Shown here piece by piece: positions 30,901 to 41,600 of a stretch of 64,000 nt of DNA; within the stretch, counting starts at the first letter, position 1; each line of letters starts with the position of its first letter. Where the stretch lies: the NCBI RefSeq assembly GCF_964355755.1, contig NC_092676.1, positions 30,081,871 to 30,145,870 on the forward strand, in the 5' to 3' direction. This DNA is from Antedon mediterranea. Taxonomy: Eukaryota; Echinodermata; Crinoidea; Comatulida; Antedonidae. The notes under the pieces were generated by a model, which searched no databases, was not told the origin of the DNA, and saw only the letters and a program-made list of their open reading frames with translations. Both the position numbers and the translations under genes were made by a program.

Positions 30901-33578
30901 AGTTATGCAATACTAGTCGGAAGTGACGTCATGAATTTAAACTCTGGCCCACAAGAGGCACTGTCAATGATAACCACAATCCTTTGCGTTTCTTCTGTTT
31001 GTTGCTTGTGTTTAACCTTATTGGTCTACATGTATTTTGAGTGAGTAAAGAATAACAGAAATAACAGTCACGTATAGGCATCTATAGATATACATTTACG
31101 TTAGGGTAAAATCGCGCGAAACGATGCTGGGGCATAAACCAATGGTAAACATAAGCTCTCGATCCACTATCTCATTCTCTTTTCAAATTCACTCGTTTGA
31201 TTTTTGCGTTGCTGTTCTATTATTAGTCAACTGAAGCTATAATTGTTAATTGAAAGGTTTGTTACATAACCATTACACCAAACTCGCATACACATGCTAT
31301 TGTAGTTAAATTAGCGTAAATCACAAACAGCATTAAGACACACACAAATAAATATAATATTTTTTACCGGAGAAATCTTATGTAGGAGAATTTTACAGTA
31401 GGCGGAGGTATGCACTCTTGGAGTGGCTTTCTAGTTCTTAAGTGCAATCCATTTTACTTTTACTTAGCGAATTAAGGCACTCGGAGCGAAATAACATTCA
31501 CAAAAACTTGGTATTATCGCTACTATTGGCTCAACTATTTTTCTTGGTTGGTGTGGATAACGTTAAAGAAAAGGTAATTTAGCAATATGACATTCAAGTT
31601 GTAACCATGGACAGTTATTAGTGACGCAACGCAAGGACGTATGCGCAATGCAAATGAGTTGACCAATGACAAGCCACTGTTCCAATAATCCATCGCTGTG
31701 ATTGGTCAAATCACTTATTGTGATTTGTATAATTACGAACGTACTTCCAAAATCGTTAAGTGGAGACAAATCAGATAATAGGCCTAAAAAAATCATAAAA
31801 AAATCTTTTTTTTTTACAGAGATTATGCACAGCAATCGCCATTATTCTTCATTATCTATACTTATGTGTGTTTACATGGATGACAATCGAAGGTGTAAAT
31901 CTTTACCTTAAAATCGTCCGCGTCTTCAATTCAGATATACTGAGCATGCGTGCGTATATGATAATAGGGTGGGGTTTACCAGTGGTTATTGTTGGTGTCT
32001 CTGTCGCAGTCTGCATTGATGGTTATGGGATGGTAACCAACAACACGGACGAACCTTACATGTAAGTAAACAGGTGACATGCAACTAATCCTCGAAAGTA
32101 AGGTCCACGATACAGTTGTTAATTAATTTCATTTTAACGTCATGTAGTTTTATTATCATTACTATGTAACTAAGTTCAGCACAATTTTGATTGTATTTTT
32201 TTTTCTTTTATTGAAGATGCTGGATAGATATAACCAGTCCCCTTCTGTATGCATTTATTAGTCCAATACTTGTTACCATTTTGGTATGTTTGTAATGTTC
32301 AATTTTTCTAAAATAAATTAATAAACCGTGTATCTGATATAAAACTCTATCTACACTATCAAACTGTTAATATTCACTCATTTTATTTTGAAGGTAAATT
32401 CATTTGTGTCCGTAATCGTCGGTAGAATAATTTTCAAAAAAAGTGACAGTAACGAAAGATGGAAAGATGCCAGGTTTGTAGACTATTAACAAATCGTATA
32501 AAGCTCCGTCTACTATCAAATTGATGTGATGTGCCCAAATATGGTAGTGATATGACGTCATCGTGTCCATATATTGACACATCACATTTTTTTGTCACCT
32601 AAAGTTTGAAACTGTAGACGGGGCTTAAAGCTTGGTTCCCACTAGCTACGCAACGCAAGGACGTAAAGCAACGCAAGTGATTTGACCAATGACAAGCGAT
32701 GGATTATTTGAACAGTGGCATGGCTTGTCATTGGTCAACTCGCATGCGTTACGTCTCTAGGTAGGAACCACGCTTAAGATTATATCTAATTCATAGACAT
32801 CATAGGGAATCTTGCGTTTGGGATGCGGGATTGTGCCTCCCTTGAGAAAACGACTGTTTGGCAATAATATTGATTGTTGTATGTTTAACTTATAATTTAG
32901 GTCAACTTTGAAAGGTGTGGTGACTTTGCTACCACTTTTAGGCTTGCCGTGGATACTTTGCCTGTTTGCCAAGAACTCAAGTATAGCTTTAGCAACCATT
33001 TTTACCGTGTGTAATGCACCGCAGGGAGTGTTTCTTTTCTGTACTCATTGCTTGTTCAGCAAAGAGGTTTGTATCACTTGCATATGTGTAAATTACGGGG
33101 CGCCGTTCAGGACATTGCTAATTTTGTCGATAAAATACAACTGTGTGCCCGTTGTAAATCACTCGACTATTATGTCGGCCAATAATCATTAATTTTATTT
33201 ATGTGTATGCATTAGTATCAATCAAGCGTAACGGATTACACGCGCCGCCATCACAGGACAGTACGCGCAACGCAAGTAATTTGACCAATCATAAGAATTT
33301 ATATATACAGTAAAATAAAAAGAATAAGTAAATATTGTATTGCAGGTTCGAACTGTGATGAAGTCACGCTGGTTGCGACGAAAAGCTCAGTCCAGTATCG
33401 GCCCACAAACATTGACAGTAAGACAACCTTCTGCTTAGTATTTCGATCTTCTGCTAATATTTTGTGTATGTGACGATTATGGTGCTTAATCACGTAATTA
33501 AAACGGTATTATTTCTTATTTCAGAAAACATCAACCACTGTGACAACCAATGCTCTGCCTCGGGTTGAGAGCAACTAA
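15655..33578 (+). CDS. Gene B: adhesion GPCR with (SRCR), CTLD, CTLD, discoidin, EGF, Thr/Ser repeat, GAIN-GPS and 7TM
   Basis: Exons: 15655-15966 (SRCR, linked by phase and position); 21305-21577, 22441-22566 (CTLD1); 24311-24544, 25379-25498 (CTLD2); 26227-26534, 26930-27065 (F5/8C); 27216-27332 (EGF); 27470-27866 (Thr/Ser repeats); 28114-28142, 28591-28755, 28959-29000, 29346-29454, 29574-29696, 29796-29862, 30194-30305, 30421-30488 (GAIN); 30825-31040 (GPS, TM1); 31468-31573; 31820-32061; 32217-32283; 32394-32473; 32901-33066; 33346-33417; 33525-33578 (TAA). It parallels gene A exon for exon with codon-size differences only. A signal-peptide exon was not found with confidence upstream. 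The repeat exon has a one-base frameshift near 27670; splicing at an internal donor (exon end 27559) would restore the frame, about 1144 codons. Expected role: surface recognition receptor. Confidence 0.83.
16020..17780 (+). mobile_element. Penelope-like retroelement, 5'-truncated
   Basis: A long frame opens at the motif YCLPKIHKP and contains RT boxes SFDVVSLFTKTPV, GIAMGSPISPILANLYLE and YVDDVLA, followed by a linker and a GIY-YIG endonuclease with GVIYEVTCRNC, VYIGETGRALQTRINDHKKD. RT joined to a C-terminal GIY-YIG nuclease defines Penelope-like elements. The N-terminal part is missing. After the stop (17653-17655) comes a hairpin GATCTC...GAGATC with GAAACGTTCG. It lies in the intron after the SRCR exon of gene B. 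Confidence 0.88.
16078..17655 (+). CDS. Penelope-like RT plus GIY-YIG endonuclease, partial ORF
   Basis: About 525 intact codons without a frameshift: RT from residue 1 to about 260, a basic linker (ENRKRKKNKGH) near 300-320 and a GIY-YIG domain near 375-470. Catalytic Asp residues of YVDD and the Tyr and Gly of the nuclease are kept. The intact frame suggests recent activity, but the start is truncated and there is no proper initiation context. Confidence 0.85.
   Translation: MYCLPKIHKPNWPLRPIVDNINTVFYTVAQFLTKILGPLVGNTEHHVTYSGELASELKEIIVKPSETFVSFDVVSLFTKTPVEEALKVVENRLTTDPTLLDRTKLHVTDIMELLGLIVNKTYFSFNGNIYRQIQGIAMGSPISPILANLYLEWLEHQAINTAPTNIKPVYWKRYVDDVLAIIPIGTVHTFNTHLNNIDITDNIKFTTESMTNNTIPFLDMLITLNDNGTVTTSVYRKPTHTDQYLHFNSHHPLEHKLGLINTLVDRAEKVVGDMDLRKVEMDNIKKALHNCQYPEWSFQRVMENRKRKKNKGHEPQKEKIKMRGSIGIPYVKGMAERIRRTLSYHNVGTYFLPQNKIKNSLVHPKDKIEKMDTCGVIYEVTCRNCPQVYIGETGRALQTRINDHKKDVTTNTGGVMTRASRTSTSSIIHKSAITEHVIKHNHVPNWEATILTKEPKRKDRQIRESLHIRRNKEKTMNRDTGAHELSHLYNDLIDTSPGRAPHNLQPTTGGVQRHQQMTSRMTKLH
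17784..18119 (+). repeat. Twelve tandem 28-bp units
   Basis: Unit GCTTACCATACGTCACCATT plus AACATGGT, twelve copies with almost no variation. Each unit holds the inverted pair ACCAT...ATGGT around TAAC, so the array can form serial hairpins. It separates the Penelope-like element from the LINE nest. Confidence 0.93.
18120..21240 (+). mobile_element. L1/Tx1-like LINE, decayed, interrupted by another LINE
   Basis: The left part (about 18120-19105) encodes NKSPGSDGLRVEFYRTFW, WRPITLL, QGCPLSALLFIL, QLADDTVNF and LKLNKNKTKGIWIG with several stops. The right part (about 20425-21240) resumes with LKLSWVKRLLLSP, WEKYVTLDG, QFNFKLLHRIIACRK and a CxxC zinc-like end (CQKCKIEKHMLYTC). Order and content fit the RT and C-terminus of an L1/Tx1-clade element. 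It is not functional. Confidence 0.75.
19105..20420 (+). mobile_element. Second LINE (RTE-like) nested in the first
   Basis: A different RT starts at PLPKKGDLQLCGNYRTISL and continues with SQAGYMKHRGTRDHIFNL, RYADDAALMS, FMYLGARIQGDVDNTKEI, ACETWVLRKRDEKF and YFGHIKQQDGIKKR, ending in the basic motif GKRRRGRPRCKWE and stop at 20403-20405. In-frame stops and a frame change near 19910 show decay. Clade is tentative. Confidence 0.75.
21305..22566 (+). other. Gene B CTLD1, EPN type
   Basis: Exon 21305-21577 gives AAMQLCDTLYDAHLPVFKT and WTWLALND; exon 22441-22566 gives WQVGEPNDENYGNGEECC, DISC and LSIVCEK. The EPN triplet is the signature of mannose-type calcium-dependent sugar binding in this family. 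The WND position reads FGD, keeping the Asp. The domain may therefore bind glycan, unlike CTLD2. Confidence 0.85.
22150..22312. repeat. Palindromic GATATC repeats
   Basis: Alternating blocks AGAGATATCT and AACTAAGATATCTTAG are self-complementary for about 160 bp in the intron between the two CTLD1 exons of gene B. Confidence 0.7.
22606..22757. mobile_element. MITE family T1 copy, gene B intron
   Basis: Ends AAGCTCTGTCTATACTATCA and TATAGTGTAGACAGAGC are inverted; TA precedes the left end. A T2 MITE follows at 22801-22952. Confidence 0.8.
23331..24003. repeat. ACCTCCGC-ended dispersed repeat, copy 2, inside a T1 MITE
   Basis: Body as in copy 1 (13930-14820) without the tRNA-like segment. T1 sequence precedes it (23203-23330) and the T1 end TAGTGTAGACAGAGCTT follows directly at 24003-24019. 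Confidence 0.75.
24061..24289 (+). repeat. Seven tandem 33-bp units upstream of the CTLD2 acceptor
   Basis: Unit ACGTCGGGATCTACTGTAAT plus TCAGTACTACTAC; the sixth is 31 bp. Gene A has one diverged unit at the same position (about 1934-1962). The array abuts the acceptor at 24310. Confidence 0.92.
24311..25498 (+). other. Gene B CTLD2, non-EPN type
   Basis: Exons 24311-24544 and 25379-25498 are almost identical to the CTLD of gene A, including FWLALNDNDTEEEFVW and CTAYVDGHWEIVDC. EPN/QPD is absent. The intron between them holds T2 and T3 palindromic elements. Confidence 0.85.
26227..27332 (+). other. Gene B discoidin and EGF domains
   Basis: F5/8C exons 26227-26534 and 26930-27065, and EGF exon 27216-27332, match gene A closely (FLGMEDSTIPDENI, FDGNFDRNTPVTNLF, CIRFELIGC, then CENGAECV and CTCLDGYSGRNC). 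Confidence 0.9.
27470..27866 (+). other. Gene B mucin-like repeat exon with frameshift
   Basis: About eleven 30-bp units encode STTTSLTTGQ-like repeats, ending SLTTGHISTTNEGMVSTEQAG before donor GTAATA. Near 27670 one unit has CTTTTG where the others have CTTTG, which puts the upstream frame into a stop (TAA at 27682-27684). The downstream frame fits the next exon. Consensus donors GTGAGT follow at 27560 and 27590, upstream of the shift and in the right phase. Confidence 0.8.
28201..28300 (+). pseudogene. 5S rRNA-derived head of a SINE-like element
   Basis: The stretch keeps the order of 5S rRNA: CTCGTCAGATC, AAGTTAAGCAACG, GCCTGGTTAGAGCTTGGATG, GGGAAACCATCTGGGAGTA and CGGGTGCTGTA. About 15 bases are missing near the 5' end compared with a full 5S gene, and the body continues to about 28540 with sequence shared by gene A at 5424-5700. 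A 5S head with a foreign body fits a 5S-derived SINE; a 5S pseudogene next to another repeat is the alternative. Confidence 0.75.
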
Positions 33579-33974
33579 TAGCTGTGTACTTATTTTTTAG
33601 TTTCGACTCAAATTATTGGCTTGCTTCTTGCTGAAACAATGCGAATGTGAACAATAGCTAGCTTATGTTACAAATCCTGCGCACCACAGAGACACTGAAA
33701 GGGGCAGTGGCCCCCGCTTTATTCTTTCATCTTCATCAATGACACCCGTTGTCTATTTTTTCAGTGCGTACTGAAACAAGCTACAACTGACTGACGCTAA
33801 ATATATATTAAAACAAATTGATCATACCTAATATCAACTCAAGAAATATACCAAACGTTAATATATGCCCATTCTTTTTAGCCAAGCACGTGTTCTCCTA
33901 TGTTATCATGGAGGTATTTCTTACCTTCATGATGTTTTGTATTGCACCAAAGGAAGGGCTGTTAAGTGTTAAGT

Positions 33975-34805
33975 ATGGAACGCCGTTTACGCAACATTTC
34001 AATGATATGAATTTTATGACGCGATATGTGAATGAAATGCATCGATATGAATTGAATGGCGCGATATATGAATGAAATGTTTTGAATTGAATGCTTTGAA
34101 TTGAATGTTTTGAATGAAATGTTTTGAATAAATTGTTTTGAATGCAATGTTTTGAATGAAATGTTTTGAATTAAATGTTTTGAATTAAATGTTTTAAATG
34201 AAATGTTTTGAATGAAATGTTTGAATTGAATTGAAAAGTCAAACTATTGGTGGCGTATGTCATTCCCGCTCGCGATTTTTTTCTCAACCTCTTAGGCCTA
34301 AGCGTGGGTACCCTCATCTCCACGCTGCCTTTACAGAGAATCCTAACAGACCTGGGTCCGGAAATATGTATTCCAATGTTTCAGGTCTTAGGATTCTCTG
34401 TAAAGGATCCATATTGATGACAGCGTGGAAAGGAGATGAGGGTACCCAGGCTTAGGCCTAAGAGGTTAAAACAAAATCGCGAGCGGGAATGACATACACC
34501 GCCAATAGTTTGACTTTTCAATTCAATTCAAACATTTCATTCAAAACATTTCATTCAAAACATTTCATTCAAAACATTTCATTCAAAACATTTCGTTCAA
34601 AACATTTCATTCAAAACATTTTATTCAAAACATTCAATTCAAAACATTTCATTCAAAACATTTCATTCAAAACATTCAATTCAAAACATTCAATTCAAAA
34701 CATTTCATTCATATATCGCGCCATTCAATTCATATCGATGCATTTCATTCACATATCGCGTCATAAAATTCATATCATCAAAATGTTGCGTAAACGGCGT
34801 TCCAT
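33975..34805. mobile_element. 831-bp fold-back element downstream of gene B
   Basis: Ends ATGGAACGCCGTTTACGCAA and TTGCGTAAACGGCGTTCCAT are inverted, and the arms remain complementary for about 400 bases to a short loop near 34350-34380. Each arm holds direct repeats of about 15 bases around GAATGAAATGTTTT and a block with TAGGCCTAAG and GGGTACCC. GTTAAGT occurs on both sides. The matching place behind gene A (about 13210) reads CTGTTAAGTATGTAAG without it. No coding capacity; the open frames in the arms are repeat artefacts. Confidence 0.85.
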
Positions 34806-35099
34806 AGTTAAGTATGTACTTAGTATCGTCTGTGCTATGGTTATATCCGTTTCATACATTTATCATTTATTATTTATTTAACTTTTTAAATCATGTTGTA
34901 TATATCATAATTAGTAGTCTGATCTCATAGACGTATTAAATTACAACTAGAGGCATTTATAACAAAATAAATGGAGAACGACTTAACTTTAAAAAGTTAG
35001 CAAAGTTTTTGTTTGGAAAGTTACTTTATAGAGGGCGCTATAACAAACTTTGTCGAATCGATCGTGTGTGATCTTCTTCCTCCACCCTGTTGTTGTGCT

Positions 35100-35213
35100 G
35101 CTGAAAAAAGTAGCCGCGATAAAAGAGAGCGCGAGTGTCATGTCTATTTAAATGTTTTAGCATGGAGTAGCCTAGCTGGCAGAACGACGATGCTGACAAA
35201 AGAGAGATAAGAG
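35100..35213 (+). promoter_or_regulatory. Probable 5' UTR exon of the SFI1-like gene with short upstream ORFs
   Basis: A donor GAG|GTAAGT at 35214 ends a likely leader exon. It contains four tiny ORFs, ATG at 35140, 35152, 35162 and 35190, each closing within seven codons. A fifth (35625-35660) precedes the main start in exon 2. The exon start is not known, and the link to exon 2 rests on the good donor and acceptor. Confidence 0.5.
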
Positions 35214-35665
35214 GTAAGTATGCACTAATACAATTCATACTAGGCCTAGTTAGTAGACTTAGTTTTGTGGCATTCATAGTTTTATACACTATGGTACGTG
35301 CATAGCCTAGCTAGGCCGGAGTTAGCCTAGTCTCTAGCTGAATCCGACTGTCACTAGTCAGGCCGCCAGGTCGGGTCCAGGAGGTGGACTGTTCTCTGAA
35401 GAGGCAGACTGTAGTGCTAGGTAACCGTATGGAACGCCAAAATATCAAAAATTTACACAAATAAAAAAAAGTATGACTACTAGGACTATTAACACTAGGA
35501 ACTGGGCCATAATAATTATTAATATAATTACTATGCTATATCATTAGTTAGTTAGTCAAGTTTTACCACTGAGTGACTCAACAAAGTCATTTGACATTAA
35601 TAAGTTTGTTTTCTTATTCTGCAGATGGATGGAGTATTATTGGTATTACAGTACATCTGATAAAA

Positions 35666-38600
35666 ATGGAATTTAAACATAAAAGAATTCCTGGAAGGAC
35701 TGTTTCCAGGGAACTCTTCAAAAATCACGAAACATCAGCAAGGAACCAAAGAAGTAGACGGAAACATCAGCAAGAGAATGTTGGTGTTCCATTAGAGCTA
35801 GCGTCAAGACAGTCTTTAAACTCTAGGCAAAATGTACTCTCATCATCTGCACTCAAAACATCCGCACTCAAAACATCCGCACTCAAAACATCCGCACTCA
35901 AAACATCCGCACTCAAATCGTCTGATGTTGATAATTTAAGTGCTATTGCAATTCAATCTCCAAATTCGTACAGAAGTCATTGTGCGCATTATGACTGGAT
36001 GAAGCAGGAGAATGCTCCTGCTCTGTCACGGTCCATGCCAATGACATTAAAAGACCTCCACGAAGGAAATGATGATTGGAGGAATCCTGAAGAAACCCAA
36101 AGAACCTTCAGCAATTCTTCAAGGTCAATGACATTAAAAGACCTAGAAGATGAAGATTACGTCAGAAGGACGTCTTATCACCACTCGCGACCTCTGACAT
36201 TGGAAAGAAACTTACACCATCAGGAGATGAGAAACAGCTACCACTATTCAAGCTCCATACCAGTTAATACCTCTTCGCAGACATCGCATAGTTCCTGGAA
36301 TGAACAACCAGATTTATTCCTTCCGGATTATTCCCAACGTCTAAGTAATCTACTTGTAGATGATATTGATGCTAAAGCAATTCAGAGACAAAGTCCATCA
36401 CCAAGAACGAAACTTAAAAATCTTCTATACATGGTAAGTGATTGCGAGTTTACTTATATGTGATAGGTCAATAGAAAGCACAAGGTTTTATTAGGTGTAA
36501 AGTCTATACTTTGTTACTGCTTCAGTTTCTTCAATTTTTAATTAAAACATTTCATAATAATTATTGATTCATATCTGATTCAAATCATTTATACTTCTCA
36601 ATGACTTAAATGCTTCTTTGTTTCTGTTGTATAGTCCTTTTATTATAAATTGAAATGGTGGTCCAACACTTTCAGGCAGTTTTGTTGTAGTGTTGCCTTT
36701 GCATATATTTTTCCACTTTTCAGTAGTTTATTTTTAATAGAATAAAGTTATGTTTGTATAGCAATTTAAGTGTCATAGACATTCAAGACATTCAAAATTG
36801 TATGCAAATATTTCAGAATGTAAGTTAATCAGATTTGTTTATCTTTTTTTTTTCATTTAGAGTGATGATTGTGGTATGACGTCTAGCACTGTAAAGTCAA
36901 CTAGTTTATCACCGCCGGCAGGATATGGTCAAAGGTATGTTTGATTAAATAGTATAATTAAATTAACAATAATACACAGATTGTAATTGTCAACTGTACA
37001 GTATCACCGGTCTAAAAAAAATCCTTTCTATCATCTTTTCAAATAAAGTTGTATGTTTTTCCAAAATAAACCCATAAAAAATATTGTTGGGATAGTAATG
37101 GCAAAAGAAAATCAATATTTAAGCCACTGTACTGCTGTAGTACTTTACAGTAATAAACATGGTCCTTTTAGTTTACTCTTAATGTTTGGTGATTTACGAT
37201 GTAGGGAGAATGGTAAAGGAACGGGGTGATGGGTTAGTGTTTGTTGCTATGGTGACAGTATTGTGCACTTGGTTGTTTTACACTCCAGGAGATTAAGCAA
37301 TAAAATAGACTCTAGTGAAATTAGAGGTCAACCTGACCTTAACTGGCTTTTTAAAGTTTAATGATATTATTTTTTTGTAGTAAGAATTTATATTAAGTAT
37401 TACTTTAATATTGTAAATGGTATACGAGCACATTAATTTAGGAACATCTTTTCAACATTATCACCACCACTAAGCAAATGTGCAAATTCATGTCAATATT
37501 TAATTAAATGATGGGTGGAAATACAAACAAAAGTTTACAAAGAGATCATTGTTGTAGATCTGTAAAAACTGGACTTGACAACTACTATTGACAGACTTAG
37601 ACTATGCTTTAAACAAATACCGTAAAAGAAAGTACAAACTTAAAACTCACTAAGTGACACATGTACACATCGTAAGTCAACATTGAGCCTACAATGATAT
37701 GAACGTTTAAGTAAATACAATATTTCCATAGACTACAATATGTATTTGGTTAACTGATGTATATATGTGTGTGCTGGGTTTTGTTATATAGAATACATTG
37801 TAGAATGCTTATTCCCAAAGGGCAGTACTCTCGTTCAAGTTATGTTGGGGGAATCATGGGATGGACCACCATTGGAGATATTTTGTTATGTATTTTTCAA
37901 ATTTCAACTGTACAGTATTTCATTCGTTAAAATGTTGCAGTTGCTTAGTTGCAAATATTATTGAAGATTCTAAATATGCTAAGTGAAAACTAAAATGTTA
38001 ACAGACATACAGATAATTAAAAGCTTTGTCAATATGTAGTACAATATGGTGGATACAAAACAAAACAAAGATTTTTACAAATATACAGAAGAGTATTTTG
38101 ATTCCATTTATATAAATATAAATAAAAGCCTTGTCAAAATTTAGTAATGGTAGATACACAACAAAACAAAGGTCTTTATTTACAGTATATTTCAGTTGAT
38201 TACTGTTATTAGTGATGTAACCAACGTGTCTTGTTATTTGGAAATGCCATTATTAATTTGGCAAATTGAATCTGCTGCTGCCTGGGGCTAGTTCAGCTGA
38301 GTAAATCATGTTCTTCTCTCAGAATAATTATGGTAATGGAACGAGATTGGTTTTTGTCTCTGATTGGAAGCTCTAAGGAGATGGACTTTAATGCTGTAAA
38401 ACAAATGAATACATTAAGCGCAGTGAATTTCTGATTTTTAATTCATTAAACATAAAATATTAATTTGTTTTTGACTACAATAGTGTAGGTATAATCTATT
38501 TTTCTTGTCAAGATCGCTCATCCAATAAACAAAATACAAAAACAGAAAGTCGTCATCATTATATTATTTATTATTTTGCTTATTATGTGTGTTTATGTTT

Positions 38601-41600
38601 ATTTAAAATCATTAAATTATAGTGTATAAGAACTACATACAGATGTTACGACTACGAGTATAGAAGGTTTTACAATAATTTACTTCCATGGTTTTTAAGT
38701 TTCATTTTTCAACAAGAAATTGTTTCATGCTATTGCAATACAAACAATAATACATATATTGAATTGTTACAAATATTATTAACATTAAAAATACTCCAAA
38801 AAGGTTTAACTTTAAACATTCCAACAATGATGAGAGCAAAGGATATCATTATTGGTACATTAACCCATGGAGGTATTGATTAAACAGACAGATGTTAGAA
38901 TGTCATTGATACCTTAAGTTGGTCTCTTGCATTACAAGCTAATTAATGCCCAGTGTTTGTATGCCAAACATTCCAAATGAATGAGTGTAAACGAACAGTT
39001 TCTGCTGACAACACTATCCCCACTTGCCCTGTGGGGGTCAAATAGTGTTTAATGAAGCGAATAAAATTTCATATGCACCACAATCCATGGAGGCTCAAAT
39101 ATTATACAGTACCTCCATAAATAATAATAATCTTTATTGTCAACAAAAATAATTGACAAATGGTGAACAGAACATCAGCATTATATGTCTTGTCCATTAA
39201 AAATTGAAATTTGTCAAAAGAAACTCTTACATGATAACATTCATATAATATATTCCATTGGGTAGCTGCATTTATACACTGCAATATGCAGTAATAACTG
39301 TCTATTGTCCAATGGGCTATATTAATTAACACTATCCGATATTGCTATTAACACTATCCGATATTGCTATTAACACTATCCGATATTGCTATTAACACTA
39401 TCCGATATTGCTATTAACACTATCCGATATTGCTATTAACACTAATAGTACTTTTCCATTGGATTTCACATTATTGATTTTGAAACAAGAAATTCACATG
39501 TTAGATACATAATATATAAATCATAAACAATAACACAAAAGTGTGCATTTCAAATATTAATAAAAGGTCTTTTGTTTGTAAGAAAAATATCCGTTTATTT
39601 TGATATTTGATATTGTTTTTCCCGATCATTGCATTAATCCAAGTTACTAATATTAGCATTTTCTATGATACTGTTGTAAATGCCTTCAGGCTATGTCGGC
39701 TTTGTTCTCACAAGTTATTCACAGATGGTAGTATGGGTGCACTATTACCGTCCATATTTCTGCATTGTTTTACAGTATATAAATCCAAAAGCAAAATACT
39801 GAAAAAATGACAATGCTGTGGGTATCAGTGGCTGGATCTCAATGGAGATACAAATGAAAAGCTAAATCAAAACGATAAAGTAAAACAGACAGAAAAGTTA
39901 GCATAGCTTTCGGGCAACACTTAGCCCTTCATTTATTCATATAATTATATATAAATAGTTTCTAACTTTGTGTGTTTTTTTCTATAATTTTTATAGAAAA
40001 ACCAGTCCAAGACGAACTGCATCACTTCTGTGGGTTTTCAAGTTACTTGATATTTTACATTGTGTACCACCTGAACAACACCAGCAACTCATTACCAAGG
40101 TATTCTACACATAATTGTCAGTCATCTACTGAATATAAATGTTAAGGTTTTTCGAGAATAGGAGGAGAGTTCATTTGGTACAACATTCAAAGAACTATTG
40201 AATTGAAGATGATCGACTAATCTTATCTCTATATTTTGTTCTTTGATTAGAGACGGCGTTACGTTTTTCAATGGTATATACTGAATATAAATGTTGGGTT
40301 TTTTTTTAGATTCAAGAAATAGTCCATTTGGTTAAGCAATCATGTAAATGTCTCTGTACTCAGCCTTAATAACATAAACATTGTTATGTTTGTTCATCCA
40401 GAGAGAAATAACATGTTTTGCGAGTTTTGTATTTAATATTTACTGTATTAGTTGTATGTTAAAATAAAGTGCATTGATATCCAATTTGGATAAAGTTGAC
40501 AGTTTGAAAGAGAGAGGTGTACAGCCTTAGATAGTGGAGACTGAAGCTTAGGAAAATCATAACATCTAAAGTATGACTCATAATGTATTCTCTTGGGACT
40601 AATGGATTGGATGGCTTTGCATAATGTTCCCAAGTGCCTCATCTATTTTTTTATCTGATTTTTAAAATGAATTCATAATTTTAGGCGTATTGGTTACGAA
40701 GATGGCAAGCGTATGTAAGGAAGGTGAAGGGAGAGAGACTGCTGTTAATTGAGCAACAACAACGGTAATATACATCAACAGAATTTGATATAAAATACAT
40801 CTTTAGGCACTTTTAATTAAACTAGTATTACAACAATCTAAACAAAGATATAAATATCTTGCACTGCCAATAAACAAACACAAGGTCCAACACTAACAAT
40901 AGACCACCTTGTTAAGTTAGAGGCTTAAAATATTGGCTCATCTTCTATACTAAGTAAAGTATTGTTGTGCCTTGTTATTATTACTTATTTAAGAATCTTA
41001 AAGCTATTGTTAAGTATGGTACTTAAAATAAAATAGTCAATATTTGATATTTGCTTAGCTTTCAAACGTGTTACTTAATACAAACTTTGTAGAGTAAACA
41101 AATTATACATTTCAGCGTCTTTTTACTTTATTTAAAGTCAAGTGACCTAGAAATCTCGCCTAGGACTAAGTATACCAATGATTCTTAAATGGACCCTATA
41201 AAAAAAAACAAAAGAGGAAACTATTTTAGAAAAAGGAATGTCTTAAGATTGTTTATATCACAAATCTTTGCAAGTTCTTGGAGTAATTAAGAATTACAGC
41301 CTTAAGCTCTGTCTACATTATCAAACTTGTGATGTGCCGATATATGGACACGATGTCATACCACTATCATAATTATTTGGGTATTAGATGTCCAAAATTA
41401 GTACTTAGTATCATTCCTTATTTCAACTTTGACATATAATTATAAATTTATGTTCCAATTAAATTGATTGTATAAACATGAATTCTGATGTTATTAGCAT
41501 TCTCATCATTCATTATATACAGTCACCTTTCACCTTCATAAGAACCCATTATTCTAATCTAATTAATGTCTTTCTTCTTTGTATTGGAATACAGAGATTA

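Noticed and set aside
34231-34881. Open frames with repeated KTFHSKHFIQNISF-like peptides
   Set aside because: They lie in the direct repeats of the fold-back element arms.
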